From contig DCCG01000010.1 of NCBI GenBank assembly GCA_002314145.1, forward strand, positions 1-64,000: a DNA stretch of 64,000 nt. The letters are read 5' to 3'. A program made the translations under genes and the position numbers. The notes under the pieces are model-generated. The model saw only the letters and a list, made by a program, of their open reading frames with translations, searched no databases and was not told the origin of the DNA. Every line of letters starts with the position of its first letter. The stretch's first letter is position 1. This stretch comes from Thalassolituus sp. UBA1087 (GTDB lineage: Bacteria > Pseudomonadota > Gammaproteobacteria > Pseudomonadales > Oceanobacteraceae). Below are positions 34,752 through 44,163 of this stretch, one piece after another.

Positions 34752-36503
34752 ATGCGCCTGTCCAGTTTTAATCCGCTCACCATGATGGCCTTTGTCTGTG
34801 GTGGCTTATTCACTGACGTAAGTCTGGCAGAAACCAGTCAGCAGGAAATGCTGCGCCAACTGGAGATGCTGGAACAACTGGACGACATGGATCGCCAGAC
34901 ATTTAACCGCCTGACCGATGAAGCCGACTCATGCGCCGGCAATCTGAACTTTACCTGTGTAAAGCAGAAACTGGCGGATGCCAGACCACTGATTATCGAC
35001 GACCGGATGCAGCAGCGCTTTGCTGCCAGCGAAGAATACCATCAGACCATGCAAGACCATGCTGTTGAGCTGATCAGCCAGACTATGGCCCAGCGGCCAC
35101 TGGCAACGTTTAAGGAAGCCTGCCCGGACCCGTTTGCCGACTACAGTAGTTACGAGTCCGAAAGTAACAGCATGAGCTGGGTTTCTGATCGCTGGCTTGA
35201 ACGACAGAGTGAGCATGACGAATTTGTTGCCTGTAGTGATGCCTTTAATAATATCTATGATTTCAATGCCTGGTCTTCTTCACTGGCGGAGATGCAATCA
35301 CTGCAGAAACAACTGGACACAAATACCGGTGCCGGCATTCACAAACTGAGCCGCCAGTCCGAAATACGCAGCATTAACAACTACATTGATGATGAAGAAG
35401 CCACCTATCAACGCGCACTCGATGACTACATGAGCCAGCTGGCTTTTCTCGCCAGGAAAGCAAACAGCAACCAGAGCAGTGGCGACTGGATGACCGCGCT
35501 TAATTCAACCCTGCAGACGATCAACAATGATATGCAGGCCAGTGTCGACTCACATAATGAGTTTATGGCGAAAATAAACCGGATGAGGGAAGACTCCCAG
35601 CGTCAGAAACGTCAGCGCGAACAGCAGCAGGCTCAGGCCCGGCGTGAAGCAGAAATGCGGCGTCAGCAGCAAATCCGGCAACAGCAAATCAGGCAACAGC
35701 AGATCCGGCAACAGCAGCTGGAGCGTCAACGGCAGCAACAGCTGGCTGCCAACAACAAACCCACACACACCTACACCCGCGGACCAGAACAGCACCGTAC
35801 TATCGGCAATTCCACCGGCAGCGTAAACCTGGGGGGCGGGCCGCAGAATACCCAGACCGGCGCTGTACGCTTTGATTTTCAGGGTGATGGCAACGGCTCT
35901 GCAGGTTCCAGCAGCAATAATGGAAATACGTCTGCCAGCAATAGCAGCCGCAACAGCGGTGGTAATAACTCTTATGGGTCATCAACTGGCGGAAATGCCA
36001 GTACTGACGATAACAGTACAAAAACCGGAACAGGCAGCGGACAAAATCAGAAAAAACAGCAACGCCAGCAGGAACAAGAGAAACAGGCGGCCGAATTAAA
36101 ACGTCAACAGGAACGCGCCAAACAATCTCAGATTGCGCAGCTGCCGGCTACGCAGACCAGGCCCAAACCTGATCCCGTTAAAAAACCGGAACTACAGCCG
36201 TACACCGGTGGTATTAACGGCTGTGTTGAGCTGCTGGAAGCCAAACGCAGACCGGGGAGCTCTGTAAACTCATCCTGCTCTGAGGATAACAGGTACTCTA
36301 CAAGCTTCCGCTTCCGCAACGATTGCAGCTTCCCGGTTAACATTTATATTGAAATCGATTACGACGACGGCACCACAAAAACCAGAGGCGAATACGGTGT
36401 ACGTTCCGGCCGTGTTGCCACCACTGTCAGCTACTGTGGTCTGAGCGATTATGCCTTTCATTATGAAGAAACCAATGAGTCCTTCAGAAAGCGAAGCCAG
36501 TAA
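34752..36503 (+). CDS. Exported Gln-rich coiled-coil protein with C-terminal Cys-containing domain
   Basis: No known family is recognised. The 583 aa start with a signal peptide (MRLSSFNPLTMMAFVCGGLF, cleavage near SLA). Then come a helical Gln/Glu-rich region, a strongly repetitive coiled coil around residues 275-335 with three IRQQQ units, a low-complexity Ser/Asn/Gly linker (residues about 375-425), a second Lys/Gln-rich helix, and a C-terminal beta-rich domain of about 100 residues with four cysteines (CVELLEAKRRPGS, NDCSFPVNIYIEIDYDDGTT, VSYCGLSDYAFHYEE). The layout suggests an extended periplasmic spacer that places a small disulfide-bonded domain. Start ATG 34752 follows GGGGG at suitable spacing. 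Confidence 0.72.
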   Translation: MRLSSFNPLTMMAFVCGGLFTDVSLAETSQQEMLRQLEMLEQLDDMDRQTFNRLTDEADSCAGNLNFTCVKQKLADARPLIIDDRMQQRFAASEEYHQTMQDHAVELISQTMAQRPLATFKEACPDPFADYSSYESESNSMSWVSDRWLERQSEHDEFVACSDAFNNIYDFNAWSSSLAEMQSLQKQLDTNTGAGIHKLSRQSEIRSINNYIDDEEATYQRALDDYMSQLAFLARKANSNQSSGDWMTALNSTLQTINNDMQASVDSHNEFMAKINRMREDSQRQKRQREQQQAQARREAEMRRQQQIRQQQIRQQQIRQQQLERQRQQQLAANNKPTHTYTRGPEQHRTIGNSTGSVNLGGGPQNTQTGAVRFDFQGDGNGSAGSSSNNGNTSASNSSRNSGGNNSYGSSTGGNASTDDNSTKTGTGSGQNQKKQQRQQEQEKQAAELKRQQERAKQSQIAQLPATQTRPKPDPVKKPELQPYTGGINGCVELLEAKRRPGSSVNSSCSEDNRYSTSFRFRNDCSFPVNIYIEIDYDDGTTKTRGEYGVRSGRVATTVSYCGLSDYAFHYEETNESFRKRSQ

Positions 36504-36996
36504 AATTTCTGCCCGGGTGGCTGAAACGGCCGCCCGGAATGACATAGCATTGTGTTTTCCATCGGACGCAGCAATGAGTGCGTATAACAATGAGTACGGA
36601 TATCAATACCTGTAAAACACACCAGAATAGTGGAATAAAACTCCTGCCTTTCGTCTGAAAAGACATTCAGACCCGCCCGTTTTGCACCTGAGCTTATCTC
36701 AATTAAGACGACCGTTCTGAAACGGATAAAATTCACTCTTATTTACACGACCTTCCGATCGAAAAACCTCTGAAAAAATACATCCCCCTGTATTCGGAAA
36801 GGAAAACTTATAATTCCTTACCCGCAACAAACAAGTATTTATTTTCCTGTTAATCCGGCTTCTAATATACCGTGTGCCACCAAACACAAGGCACAAACAT
36901 AAAACGAAGACATAACGTAAAAATTAATCCGCCTGATCATTCAACCTAACCAACCATCCTTCAACCCAATAACCACTCAACCTGATCAATAACGAC
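36504..36996. other. Gene-free A+T-rich interval
   Basis: This 493-base stretch contains only overlapping short frames without ribosome sites or recognisable translation. The last 100 bases repeat AACC/CAACC-like tracts. I see no terminator with a T-run and no gene. Confidence 0.4.
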
Positions 36997-37575
36997 ATGA
37001 AAACTACCAGCTTATCTTCAGATTTATTTTTATATTTATTGTTAAAAAAAACTACAGACTTAAATATCAATAAATCCTTCACGACACATAAACAAGAACA
37101 ACAAAAACACAAAACGTCCGCGACACGGATATCTAACCGGCTGTTCAGTCTGTTTATATGTGCACTGATCAGCCTGCCGGTGGCGGCTGATGAATCGGTA
37201 AAACTGATGATCACTACCAAGCAGGCGCAGAGCAGGCATTCGACAACAGAACTGGTTTATCACCCGGGCGTAAAAGATATCGACAGTTGCTACCAACAGG
37301 TAACGAGCAGCCGGCGCAAGGATTCCGGAGTATTTGACTTGCCGCCGGAAAATGACGGCAGTCTGCACAGCTACCATTGTGTTTACACCCGTCACAGTCC
37401 TGCCGTTATACAGCACCATATGCAGGATAATGCCTTTTTCCTGATCAGTATCGAGGATCATATTGCCCGCTTTGCCGCCGCTGACAGTTATGCCGATTGC
37501 CTGGATAAAATGCGCAACGCTGATCCATCCCGCCATATGTTCTGCTCATTGAGCCAACAGTCACTGGCCGATTAA
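36997..37575 (+). CDS. Small hypothetical secreted protein
   Basis: 192 aa, not recognised. Residues about 50-65 (LFSLFICALISLPVAADE) form a signal-peptide-like hydrophobic run, but they are preceded by some 48 residues rich in Lys, Thr and Gln, and no better-placed ATG, GTG or TTG is available. The mature part has five cysteines in pairs (DSCYQQV, YHCVYTR, YADCLDK, MFCSLSQ), as expected in an oxidising compartment. It follows the secreted-protein cluster on the same strand and may belong to it. The start is uncertain. Confidence 0.5.
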   Translation: MKTTSLSSDLFLYLLLKKTTDLNINKSFTTHKQEQQKHKTSATRISNRLFSLFICALISLPVAADESVKLMITTKQAQSRHSTTELVYHPGVKDIDSCYQQVTSSRRKDSGVFDLPPENDGSLHSYHCVYTRHSPAVIQHHMQDNAFFLISIEDHIARFAAADSYADCLDKMRNADPSRHMFCSLSQQSLAD

Positions 37576-37718
37576 TGCATTGGCCGGGTGGCAGACAATA
37601 AAAGCAACGAAGCAGCACGCTGGTCAACAATGTCAGCGTGTAATACCCCTTCGGGGGCATAGGCCTGCGCAGATATCAGCGGTATACGTGTCTGCCCCCC
37701 TGTGTTCCCGGAGACATC

Positions 37719-38975
37719 ATGCACACCGACAGTCTATACGCCAGTACCCGCCGTTACGCTCCGCAAGCCAGCCAGTTACACACCCGGGTGCAGTGTGACG
37801 TCACCATTATCGGTTCCGGCATGACCGGCATCAGTGCTGCTCTGGAGCTCGTGGAGCGGGGATACCGGGTTGTGGTACTGGAAGCGCAGGATCTTGCCTG
37901 GGGCGCTTCCGGTCGTTCCGGTGGGCAGATCATTGCCGGCGCCGGAGAAGACGGTGCCAGCATGCTGAAGCTGCTGGGCAAAGAGGATGCCCGCAAAGCC
38001 TTTGATATATCGCTGGAGGCGATTGAGCTGATCCGTCACCGCGTCAGCCAATACAATATCGACTGCGATCTGAAAAGTGGCCAGATGGAAGTGGCCGCGC
38101 GGCCAAAGCATATGGCGCATTTACGCCAGGCGGCAGAATTAATGCAGAATACATTTGGCTATCCGGTTGACGTTATTGACGCGCAACAGACGGCAGAAAA
38201 AACCGGCTCCCAGGCTTATTACGGCGCCATCTTCGACCCCAACGGCGGCCACCTGCATCCCATGAATTACACCCTGGGCATGGCTCAGGCGGCACAACGT
38301 CAGGGCGCACAGTTATTCCATCACAGCCCGGCAACCGATATTCACTATGGTCAAAAGGTATTGGTTAAAACGCCACAGGGGGAAGTCGAAAGTGATTTTC
38401 TGGTATTGGCCGCCAATGCCTACCTGAACAGACTGGAGCCCGCCATCAGCCGTTATATGATGCCGGTCGGCAGTTATATCTGTGCCACGCCACCGCTGCC
38501 CGGAGACATTCTGCCGGCAGACTGCGCGGTGTTCGACAGCCGCCATCTGTTCAGTTATTTCCGCCGGGATGGGGAAGGCCGTTTGCTGTGGGGCGGACGC
38601 ACGGGGTTAACCGATCAATACCCGGACAACCTGGAAGCCATTATGCGCAAACGGATTGCTAAGGTTTATCCGCAACTGGCTGACGTGCCGTTTGAAAAAT
38701 CCTGGGGCGGTAATGTCTCCACCACGCTGCACCGTCTGCCCCACTTCGGACGACTGCGTAGCAATGTTTACTTCGCTCAGGGATATTCCGGTCACGGCGT
38801 TGCCATGTCAGGCATCGGCGGCGCTACCATTGCCCGTGCCATTGCCGGCCAGGCTGAACAGTTTGATCTGTTGAGCCGTTTTCCGGTGAAAGCCTTGCCG
38901 GATAACCGCCTGGCTCATTCCGCCGGGCTGGCCGCTGCCCTGATATATTTCCGTATACGGGATGCGCTGGGCTGA
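37719..38975 (+). CDS. FAD-dependent oxidase, PuuB/OrdL-like (gamma-glutamylputrescine oxidase type)
   Basis: DAO-fold flavoprotein of 418 aa. The FAD loop is DVTIIGSGMTGISAALELVERG near residue 29, followed by the characteristic GASGRSGGQIIAGAGED. C-terminal family motifs are LLWGGRTGLTD and YFAQGYSGHGVAMSGIGG. PuuB-type enzymes oxidise the amino group of gamma-glutamylated amines to aldehydes. No glutamyl ligase (puuA) is adjacent, so the exact substrate is unknown. Start ATG 37719 follows GGAG. The gene faces a TetR regulator on the other strand. Confidence 0.88.
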   Translation: MHTDSLYASTRRYAPQASQLHTRVQCDVTIIGSGMTGISAALELVERGYRVVVLEAQDLAWGASGRSGGQIIAGAGEDGASMLKLLGKEDARKAFDISLEAIELIRHRVSQYNIDCDLKSGQMEVAARPKHMAHLRQAAELMQNTFGYPVDVIDAQQTAEKTGSQAYYGAIFDPNGGHLHPMNYTLGMAQAAQRQGAQLFHHSPATDIHYGQKVLVKTPQGEVESDFLVLAANAYLNRLEPAISRYMMPVGSYICATPPLPGDILPADCAVFDSRHLFSYFRRDGEGRLLWGGRTGLTDQYPDNLEAIMRKRIAKVYPQLADVPFEKSWGGNVSTTLHRLPHFGRLRSNVYFAQGYSGHGVAMSGIGGATIARAIAGQAEQFDLLSRFPVKALPDNRLAHSAGLAAALIYFRIRDALG

Positions 38976-38987
38976 AGCCTGTAAGCG

Positions 38988-39599
38988 CTAACGGGCAATC
39001 CCGTAAAAAACCAGTGCGGTGGTGGCGCGTACATTGGCGCGGTGCGCCTCCCAGTCCAGCGGTTCTTCGCGGATCAGACGGGTCAGCTGCAGGTGCGAAT
39101 AATCATTCAGCATGTAGGCCGCCATATGCAGGTCCGCGTCTTCACGGATATGGCCATGCCGCTGCAGCTCGGCGAGAAATGCTTCGATATCCTTCACCAG
39201 AATCTCGTTCATTTTCAGATAGGTCGCCGGTAATTCATTGCGCGGACTGAACAGAATCAGCGGCAGAATTTCCCGCCACAATGCCACTGGCATCACCTCC
39301 AGTTCACTGTGGGTAATGGCCTCTTCCAGCAGACACAGGGTATCCACCGGATCAGCGCTGAAATCAGCCTCCGCCGTTGCCCGGTCCAGCGCCCTGCGGT
39401 CAGCATGCTTGAGAAACTCAAACAGAATGGCCTGTTTCGACGGAAAGTATTTGAACACCGTTGGCACTGACACCCCGGAACGCGAAGCAATATCCTCCAT
39501 CCGCGTCTGCTGAAAGCCCTTCTGGTCAAACAGTTCCACCGCGGCGCTGGCGATAGCCTGCCGGCGCTGTTCTTTCTGCTGCTCTCTTAGCCCTGCCAC
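38988..39599 (-). CDS. TetR-family transcriptional regulator
   Basis: 203 aa. The N-terminal helix-turn-helix is clear (AIASAAVELFDQKGFQQTRM, EDIASRSGVSVPTVFKYFPS, KQAILFEFL). The C-terminal ligand domain is not specific. It starts at GTG 39599 with AAGGAG six bases upstream. It lies convergent to the PuuB-like gene and divergent from the NylB-like hydrolase gene with 153 bases between them, so repression of 39753 and the genes after it is the simplest guess. Confidence 0.87.
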   Translation of the reverse strand: MAGLREQQKEQRRQAIASAAVELFDQKGFQQTRMEDIASRSGVSVPTVFKYFPSKQAILFEFLKHADRRALDRATAEADFSADPVDTLCLLEEAITHSELEVMPVALWREILPLILFSPRNELPATYLKMNEILVKDIEAFLAELQRHGHIREDADLHMAAYMLNDYSHLQLTRLIREEPLDWEAHRANVRATTALVFYGIAR

Positions 39600-39752
39600 C
39601 CAAACTCCTTAACCGTTGACCGGATCACTCCGTCTCTTCACGAACGTACCGGATTATTTTGCCCATTTCTGACAATCTTTTCATCCATTAAAAACTTTAT
39701 TGATTAAACATTTTAAGTCATTTAATTTAATTCCCACAATACGGAGACCAAC

Positions 39753-41048
39753 ATGCAACACCTCAGCAAACAACGCGATTACCTTTCCGAACAGGAACTG
39801 CAACACATCCGCGGGCTGTACGCCCGGGTCCGCAACAACCCGGATTGCTTTGCCACACCTGGTCTGATGACCGGATTCCCGCCCGCCGATGACCATATTG
39901 TTAACTGGAACAACTGGATGCAGCCTCCGTTTAACCGTTGGGGATTCCGCAATATCGAGCGCATCCGCCCCAGCCTGCCGGTCAGACGCGGTTCGATGAG
40001 CCCGGCACCTTTGCCTCAGGCAACAACCCAGGCGCAGGCGATCAGCGATATCCGCTTTAAAAGCGTGTGCGGAGAAGAGGTCTCAGTGGCAGAGCATCTG
40101 GCTGCCAGCTGTTGCGACAGCTTTCTGGTGATGCATCAGGGTGAGGTTCTGCTGGAGCAATACTTCAACGGCCAGCAGCCGGAAGACCGCCATATTATGT
40201 TTTCCGTCACCAAATCGCTGATTGGTGTGATTGCCGAACAGGTTATTCATCAGGGGTTGCTGCAGGAAGACCAACCCGCCGGTGACATTATTCCCGAGCT
40301 GGCCGGCAGCGCTTATGCCGATGCCACTGTGCGTGAAGTCATGGATATGGCAGTGGGGATCAGTTACACCGAAAAGTACGACGACCCGGATTCTGAAAGC
40401 TCCATTTTTGGCTATGCCTGTGGCTTTTTACCGGCACCGGAACAGTACCGCCATCTGGCGTCTCTTTATGATTTTCTGCCAACTCTGAAAAAGCGCGGCC
40501 AACACGGTGGCCTGTTCCATTACGTGACCGCCACCACCGAAGTACTGGCCTGGCTGATCGAGCGCTCTACCAATATTTCCTGTGCTGAACATCTGGGCAA
40601 AATTTTCTCTCAGCTGGGCTGCGAACAGGATGGTTTATTTATTGCCGATCCCAAAGGCCGCAATGTCTGCGGAGCCGGCTCAGCCTGGACCCTGCGCGAT
40701 CTCGGCCGTTTTGCTCAGCTGCTGCTGAATAAAGGCAGATCCGGTAATGCCCAGCTATTACCCGAGGCGGTAGTAAACAGCATCGCCGCCGGTGGTGACC
40801 CGGCGGTGTACGCGGCCAATACAGATTTTTCAGCCTGGCTGCCGGATTTTTCCTATCGCAGTCAATGGTACGTACTCAACCAGGATACCCGGGCCATGAT
40901 GGCCTGTGGCATCTGTGGCCAGTACATCTATGTCGATTTTGCCTCCCGGCTGGTGATCGTCCGTCAGGCGTCTTTGCCCGAAGCAACGCCCGCCATCGAT
41001 TTTGATACCCCGAATATGTTCCGCCGCCTGGCAGCGGTACTCAAATAA
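39753..41048 (+). CDS. Serine hydrolase, beta-lactamase/NylB-like (6-aminohexanoate-dimer hydrolase type)
   Basis: Cytoplasmic (no signal peptide) penicillin-binding-fold serine hydrolase, 431 aa. The catalytic SxxK is Ser151-V-T-Lys154 in MFSVTKSLIGV. The motif FHYVTATTEVLAWLIERST is the family's second catalytic region, and CGICGQYIYVDFASRLVIV is the C-terminal strand. Related enzymes hydrolyse amide bonds in nylon oligomers, but most members act on unknown small amides or esters. Start ATG 39753 follows GGAG. It is probably co-transcribed with the outer-membrane channel gene starting 92 bases later. Confidence 0.82.
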   Translation: MQHLSKQRDYLSEQELQHIRGLYARVRNNPDCFATPGLMTGFPPADDHIVNWNNWMQPPFNRWGFRNIERIRPSLPVRRGSMSPAPLPQATTQAQAISDIRFKSVCGEEVSVAEHLAASCCDSFLVMHQGEVLLEQYFNGQQPEDRHIMFSVTKSLIGVIAEQVIHQGLLQEDQPAGDIIPELAGSAYADATVREVMDMAVGISYTEKYDDPDSESSIFGYACGFLPAPEQYRHLASLYDFLPTLKKRGQHGGLFHYVTATTEVLAWLIERSTNISCAEHLGKIFSQLGCEQDGLFIADPKGRNVCGAGSAWTLRDLGRFAQLLLNKGRSGNAQLLPEAVVNSIAAGGDPAVYAANTDFSAWLPDFSYRSQWYVLNQDTRAMMACGICGQYIYVDFASRLVIVRQASLPEATPAIDFDTPNMFRRLAAVLK

Positions 41049-41139
41049 TCCGGCGCTGAGACCGGGGAAATTAACGCATCTGACGGAAAAACGAACGGGC
41101 CTGCCCCGTTGCATAACGACAAAGAAGCGGAGGAAATCC

Positions 41140-42426
41140 ATGATAAAACACACCTTAACACTCAGCCTGCTGGCCTGTTCCTTTCATACAGCCTTCGCTG
41201 CTGAGCAGAGCGATGAAGCAGGTTTAAGCCTGACCCCAACGCTGGGCGCCGGCTTTGCTCATTTGCGCACCGACAATCCCAATTTCGATTCCGCAGCGGA
41301 CGACATGAACTACACCGAGTTTTATATCAAACCCGGTGCGATTGTGGATTACCGTTTTAACCCGGATCTGAATGTCTTTGCCGGCGGCAGTTTCGTCGCC
41401 GCCAGAACCCAGGGCGACGGCGACCCGGGCTATTACACAGAAGGCGGTGACGGCCGTACGGATATCGATGAACTCTATCTGGGTATTGAATCCGGACACT
41501 GGACTCTGACCGCCGGACGCCAGAATTATCTGGTGGGTAATGGCTTTATCGTCATGGATGGCGACCTCGATCAGGATGACGACGGCGCATACTGGACCGC
41601 TCCGCGTACCGCCTTTAAAGCGTCTGCGGTTCTTGCCTACCGCGATGATCAGTTTTCCGCCCAGCTGTTTTCATTGGGTACTGATCAGGACATTGGTGAT
41701 TACCGCCTGACCGGTATCAACGCTGACGTTCCTATGGCCGGCGGTAATATCGGCGCCATGATCACCCGGGTGAAATCCGGTGTCTCTGCCGCTGAAACCT
41801 TCACGCCCAAAAACGGCATGCTGGTATACAACCTGCGCGCGCTGGATGTGGTGGTACCAGGTACCGACAACCTGACTTATTCCGGTGAATATGCACTTCA
41901 GAAAGGCGAAGGTGATGGCATGGAATACGATGCCAGTGCCTGGTACAGCAAATTTAATTACCGCTTTGCCGATACCAGCCTCACACCGACCCTGAGCTAC
42001 CGCTATGTGTACTTTTCCGGTGATGATGATTTAACCGATAACACCCGTAAAGACTGGGACCCGTTAAGCAAAGGCTATCTGGACTGGGGCACCTGGCTGG
42101 TCGGGGAAATTGCCGGCAGTTATTTAATATACAACAGCAACCAGATTACCCAGACGATACAGGCCACGGCTTCCCTGCGCCCCAATGTGATTATCGGTGC
42201 GCTGTACAACACTTTCACGCTGGATGAAAAGAATCATCTGGGCGCGCCGGTCAGCAGCCGTGATTTTGCCGACGAAACCAATATTTATGTGGACTGGTAT
42301 CCCAACCAGAACACCTACATCTCTCTGGTTTATGCCCTGACCCAGCCCGGGGACGCAGCAGAAGAATTCTATGGCGATGACAGTAACTTCAGCGCACTGG
42401 AGCTGTACGTTACCTATCGCTACTGA
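41140..42426 (+). CDS. Outer-membrane beta-barrel channel, AlgE-like
   Basis: 428-residue porin-like protein. I choose ATG 41140, with CGGAGG upstream and the signal peptide MIKHTLTLSLLACSFHTAFA. The in-frame extension upstream to 41002 overlaps the hydrolase gene. The mature chain is built of alternating amphipathic strands with many Asp, Gly, Tyr and Trp (for example WTLTAGRQNYLVGNGFIV, typical of alginate-export/AlgE family barrels) and ends in LYVTYRY, with a terminal aromatic. It probably lets the substrate of the neighbouring binding protein and hydrolase cross the outer membrane. Confidence 0.8.
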   Translation: MIKHTLTLSLLACSFHTAFAAEQSDEAGLSLTPTLGAGFAHLRTDNPNFDSAADDMNYTEFYIKPGAIVDYRFNPDLNVFAGGSFVAARTQGDGDPGYYTEGGDGRTDIDELYLGIESGHWTLTAGRQNYLVGNGFIVMDGDLDQDDDGAYWTAPRTAFKASAVLAYRDDQFSAQLFSLGTDQDIGDYRLTGINADVPMAGGNIGAMITRVKSGVSAAETFTPKNGMLVYNLRALDVVVPGTDNLTYSGEYALQKGEGDGMEYDASAWYSKFNYRFADTSLTPTLSYRYVYFSGDDDLTDNTRKDWDPLSKGYLDWGTWLVGEIAGSYLIYNSNQITQTIQATASLRPNVIIGALYNTFTLDEKNHLGAPVSSRDFADETNIYVDWYPNQNTYISLVYALTQPGDAAEEFYGDDSNFSALELYVTYRY

Positions 42427-42468
42427 TTCAGACCCGACCCCTTTATTGAACAGCATGAGGAATGGTAA

Positions 42469-43545
42469 ATGAAAGCTATATTTCTGCTGGCCGCATTGGC
42501 TGTCAGCTCCGTCAGTGCGGCTGAAGAGCTGCGCATATTTAACTGGCTGCAATACATCCCCGATGAGGTGATTGAACAGTTTGAGGAAGAAAACAACGTC
42601 GATATTATTTACGACACCTACGACAGCGCAGAAAAAATGGAAACTCAGATGCTCACCGGTGCTTCCGGTTACGATCTGGTATTTCCGGGCAGCGCCAGTC
42701 TGGGCCGTCTGATTCAGTCCGGTGCGCTGGAAAAAATCGATATGAGCCAGCTGACTAACCTGAGCAATATTGATCCGGAATTTCTGCAGCTGGTACGCGA
42801 AACCGGTGACAGCAACAATGAATACGCGGTGCCCTACCTGTGGGGAACCAATATTATTGGCTACAACCAGGCGATGGTTAAAGAAGCCACCGGCAAAGAC
42901 GCCCTGACCAGCTGGGACGATATCCTGAACGTCGAGACCCTGAAAAAGCTCGATAGCTGCGGTGTGGCTATGATGGATTCGCCGACCGAAATTGTGCCTC
43001 TGGTACTGTTTCATTTAGGCCTGGACCCATACAGCACCAAACCGGCAGACTACAAAAAAGTGGAACAATATATGGCCACCCTGCGTCCGTATATCCGTTA
43101 CTTTAACAGTAGCCAATATGTTACCGATCTGGCTAACGGCGAAGTCTGCGCTGTTATTGGCTGGTCCGGCAGTATCTTTATTGCGGACAACATCGCCAAA
43201 GCCAATGAAAATGGCAACGACATCCGTATGGCGCTGCCGGACGAAGGCACCATGGTATGGTTCGATAATATGGCTATTCCGAAAGGGGCTCCGAACAAAG
43301 TCATGGCAGAGAAGTTTATTAACTTTATGCTGCGTCCGGATATTATCGCGGTTGCCAGTAATACCATTGGCTACGCCAACCCGAACCTGAAAGCCACCGA
43401 ATTCGTCAACGACGAAATCAGCAACAACCCGGCCATGTATATCCCGGAGGATACAATGCAGAAACTGTTTCCTCAGAAGTCACTGTCACTGCGTACCGAG
43501 AAAGTGCGCACCCGGGTCTGGACGAATATCAAGACCAACCGCTGA
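42469..43545 (+). CDS. Periplasmic polyamine-binding protein, PotD/PotF-like
   Basis: 358-residue ABC-type solute-binding protein. The signal peptide is MKAIFLLAALAVSSVSAA. The family start LRIFNWLQYIPDEVIEQFEE is followed by YDLVFPGSASLGRLIQSGAL, the NIIGYN motif in WGTNIIGYNQAM and EGTMVWFDNMAIPKGAPN, as in PotF. It binds putrescine-like or other cationic amines. No potG/H/I genes lie in the window, so it is either an orphan paralogue or uses a permease elsewhere. Start ATG follows GAGGAATGG. A strong terminator follows the stop. Confidence 0.88.
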   Translation: MKAIFLLAALAVSSVSAAEELRIFNWLQYIPDEVIEQFEEENNVDIIYDTYDSAEKMETQMLTGASGYDLVFPGSASLGRLIQSGALEKIDMSQLTNLSNIDPEFLQLVRETGDSNNEYAVPYLWGTNIIGYNQAMVKEATGKDALTSWDDILNVETLKKLDSCGVAMMDSPTEIVPLVLFHLGLDPYSTKPADYKKVEQYMATLRPYIRYFNSSQYVTDLANGEVCAVIGWSGSIFIADNIAKANENGNDIRMALPDEGTMVWFDNMAIPKGAPNKVMAEKFINFMLRPDIIAVASNTIGYANPNLKATEFVNDEISNNPAMYIPEDTMQKLFPQKSLSLRTEKVRTRVWTNIKTNR

Positions 43546-43580
43546 GTTCCCTCCTTCACAGGTATTTGTTCATATGAACA

Positions 43581-43607
43581 GGGGAGCCGCCAGGCTCCCC
43601 TTTTTTT
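43581..43607 (+). terminator. Rho-independent terminator after the PotF-like gene
   Basis: GGGGAGCC (43581-43588) pairs with GGCTCCCC (43593-43600), a perfect stem with a four-base loop, followed by seven T residues. Confidence 0.92.
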
Positions 43608-43653
43608 ACCTTTAATATTCCGGCCTGGACGGCGCTTACCAGCTACAGCAGAA

Positions 43654-44163
43654 TTAATCCACCAGCTGGTATATACGGATAATGACATTAGCGGCAGTCG
43701 GATACTCAACCAGGCCGGTAAAAACATTATTATTAAGCCAGTGCAGTTCACCTTCCGGAGCGGTAAATACCGGTCGGCAGGCGCTGCGGTACAGACCCTT
43801 GGGTAACGGCCATACGCCATCTGCTTCCAGTGCCTTGCCTTCTTCATGGGTGACGTATAAACCGGTATTGTGAAGATTAACAACCTGTCCCTGATCGCTT
43901 TTCAGGCTATACATGGCATTTAATACGCCAACACCATCCGCCCGCTCGCGGAAATAGTCGGCACCGCCGGGCATCACCTGACCTTTTATGATTTCATCAT
44001 CCGCTCCGCAGGCCATAAACTCACCGCCACCGATCATGTAATTCATGTGCATGCCATCCGGTGTCTTTCCACACTCGGTCACCGCTGAAATATGCGCATC
44101 GATCACCATGCGCAGGACAGGTTTCGGGCGATGTTCGTCACAATCAAATGTGGACCACTGCAT
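43654..44163 (-). CDS. DUF3237-type protein
   Basis: 169 aa, without signal peptide. The sequence resembles the DUF3237 family of small beta-barrel proteins: MNYMIGGGEFMACGADDEII, YFRERADGVGVLNAMYSLKS and VNLHNTGLYV. The role is unknown. Members often sit beside degradation genes for aromatic or amine compounds. It converges on the PotF-like gene and may share regulation with the AraC gene further upstream. The 301 bases between them (44164-44464) are A-rich and show no gene. Confidence 0.72.
   Translation of the reverse strand: MQWSTFDCDEHRPKPVLRMVIDAHISAVTECGKTPDGMHMNYMIGGGEFMACGADDEIIKGQVMPGGADYFRERADGVGVLNAMYSLKSDQGQVVNLHNTGLYVTHEEGKALEADGVWPLPKGLYRSACRPVFTAPEGELHWLNNNVFTGLVEYPTAANVIIRIYQLVD

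Noticed and set aside
42124..43014. Long minus-strand frame of 296 codons over the porin and PotF-like genes
   Set aside because: It lies antisense to two well-recognised genes, and its translation has no recognisable domain and a biased composition.
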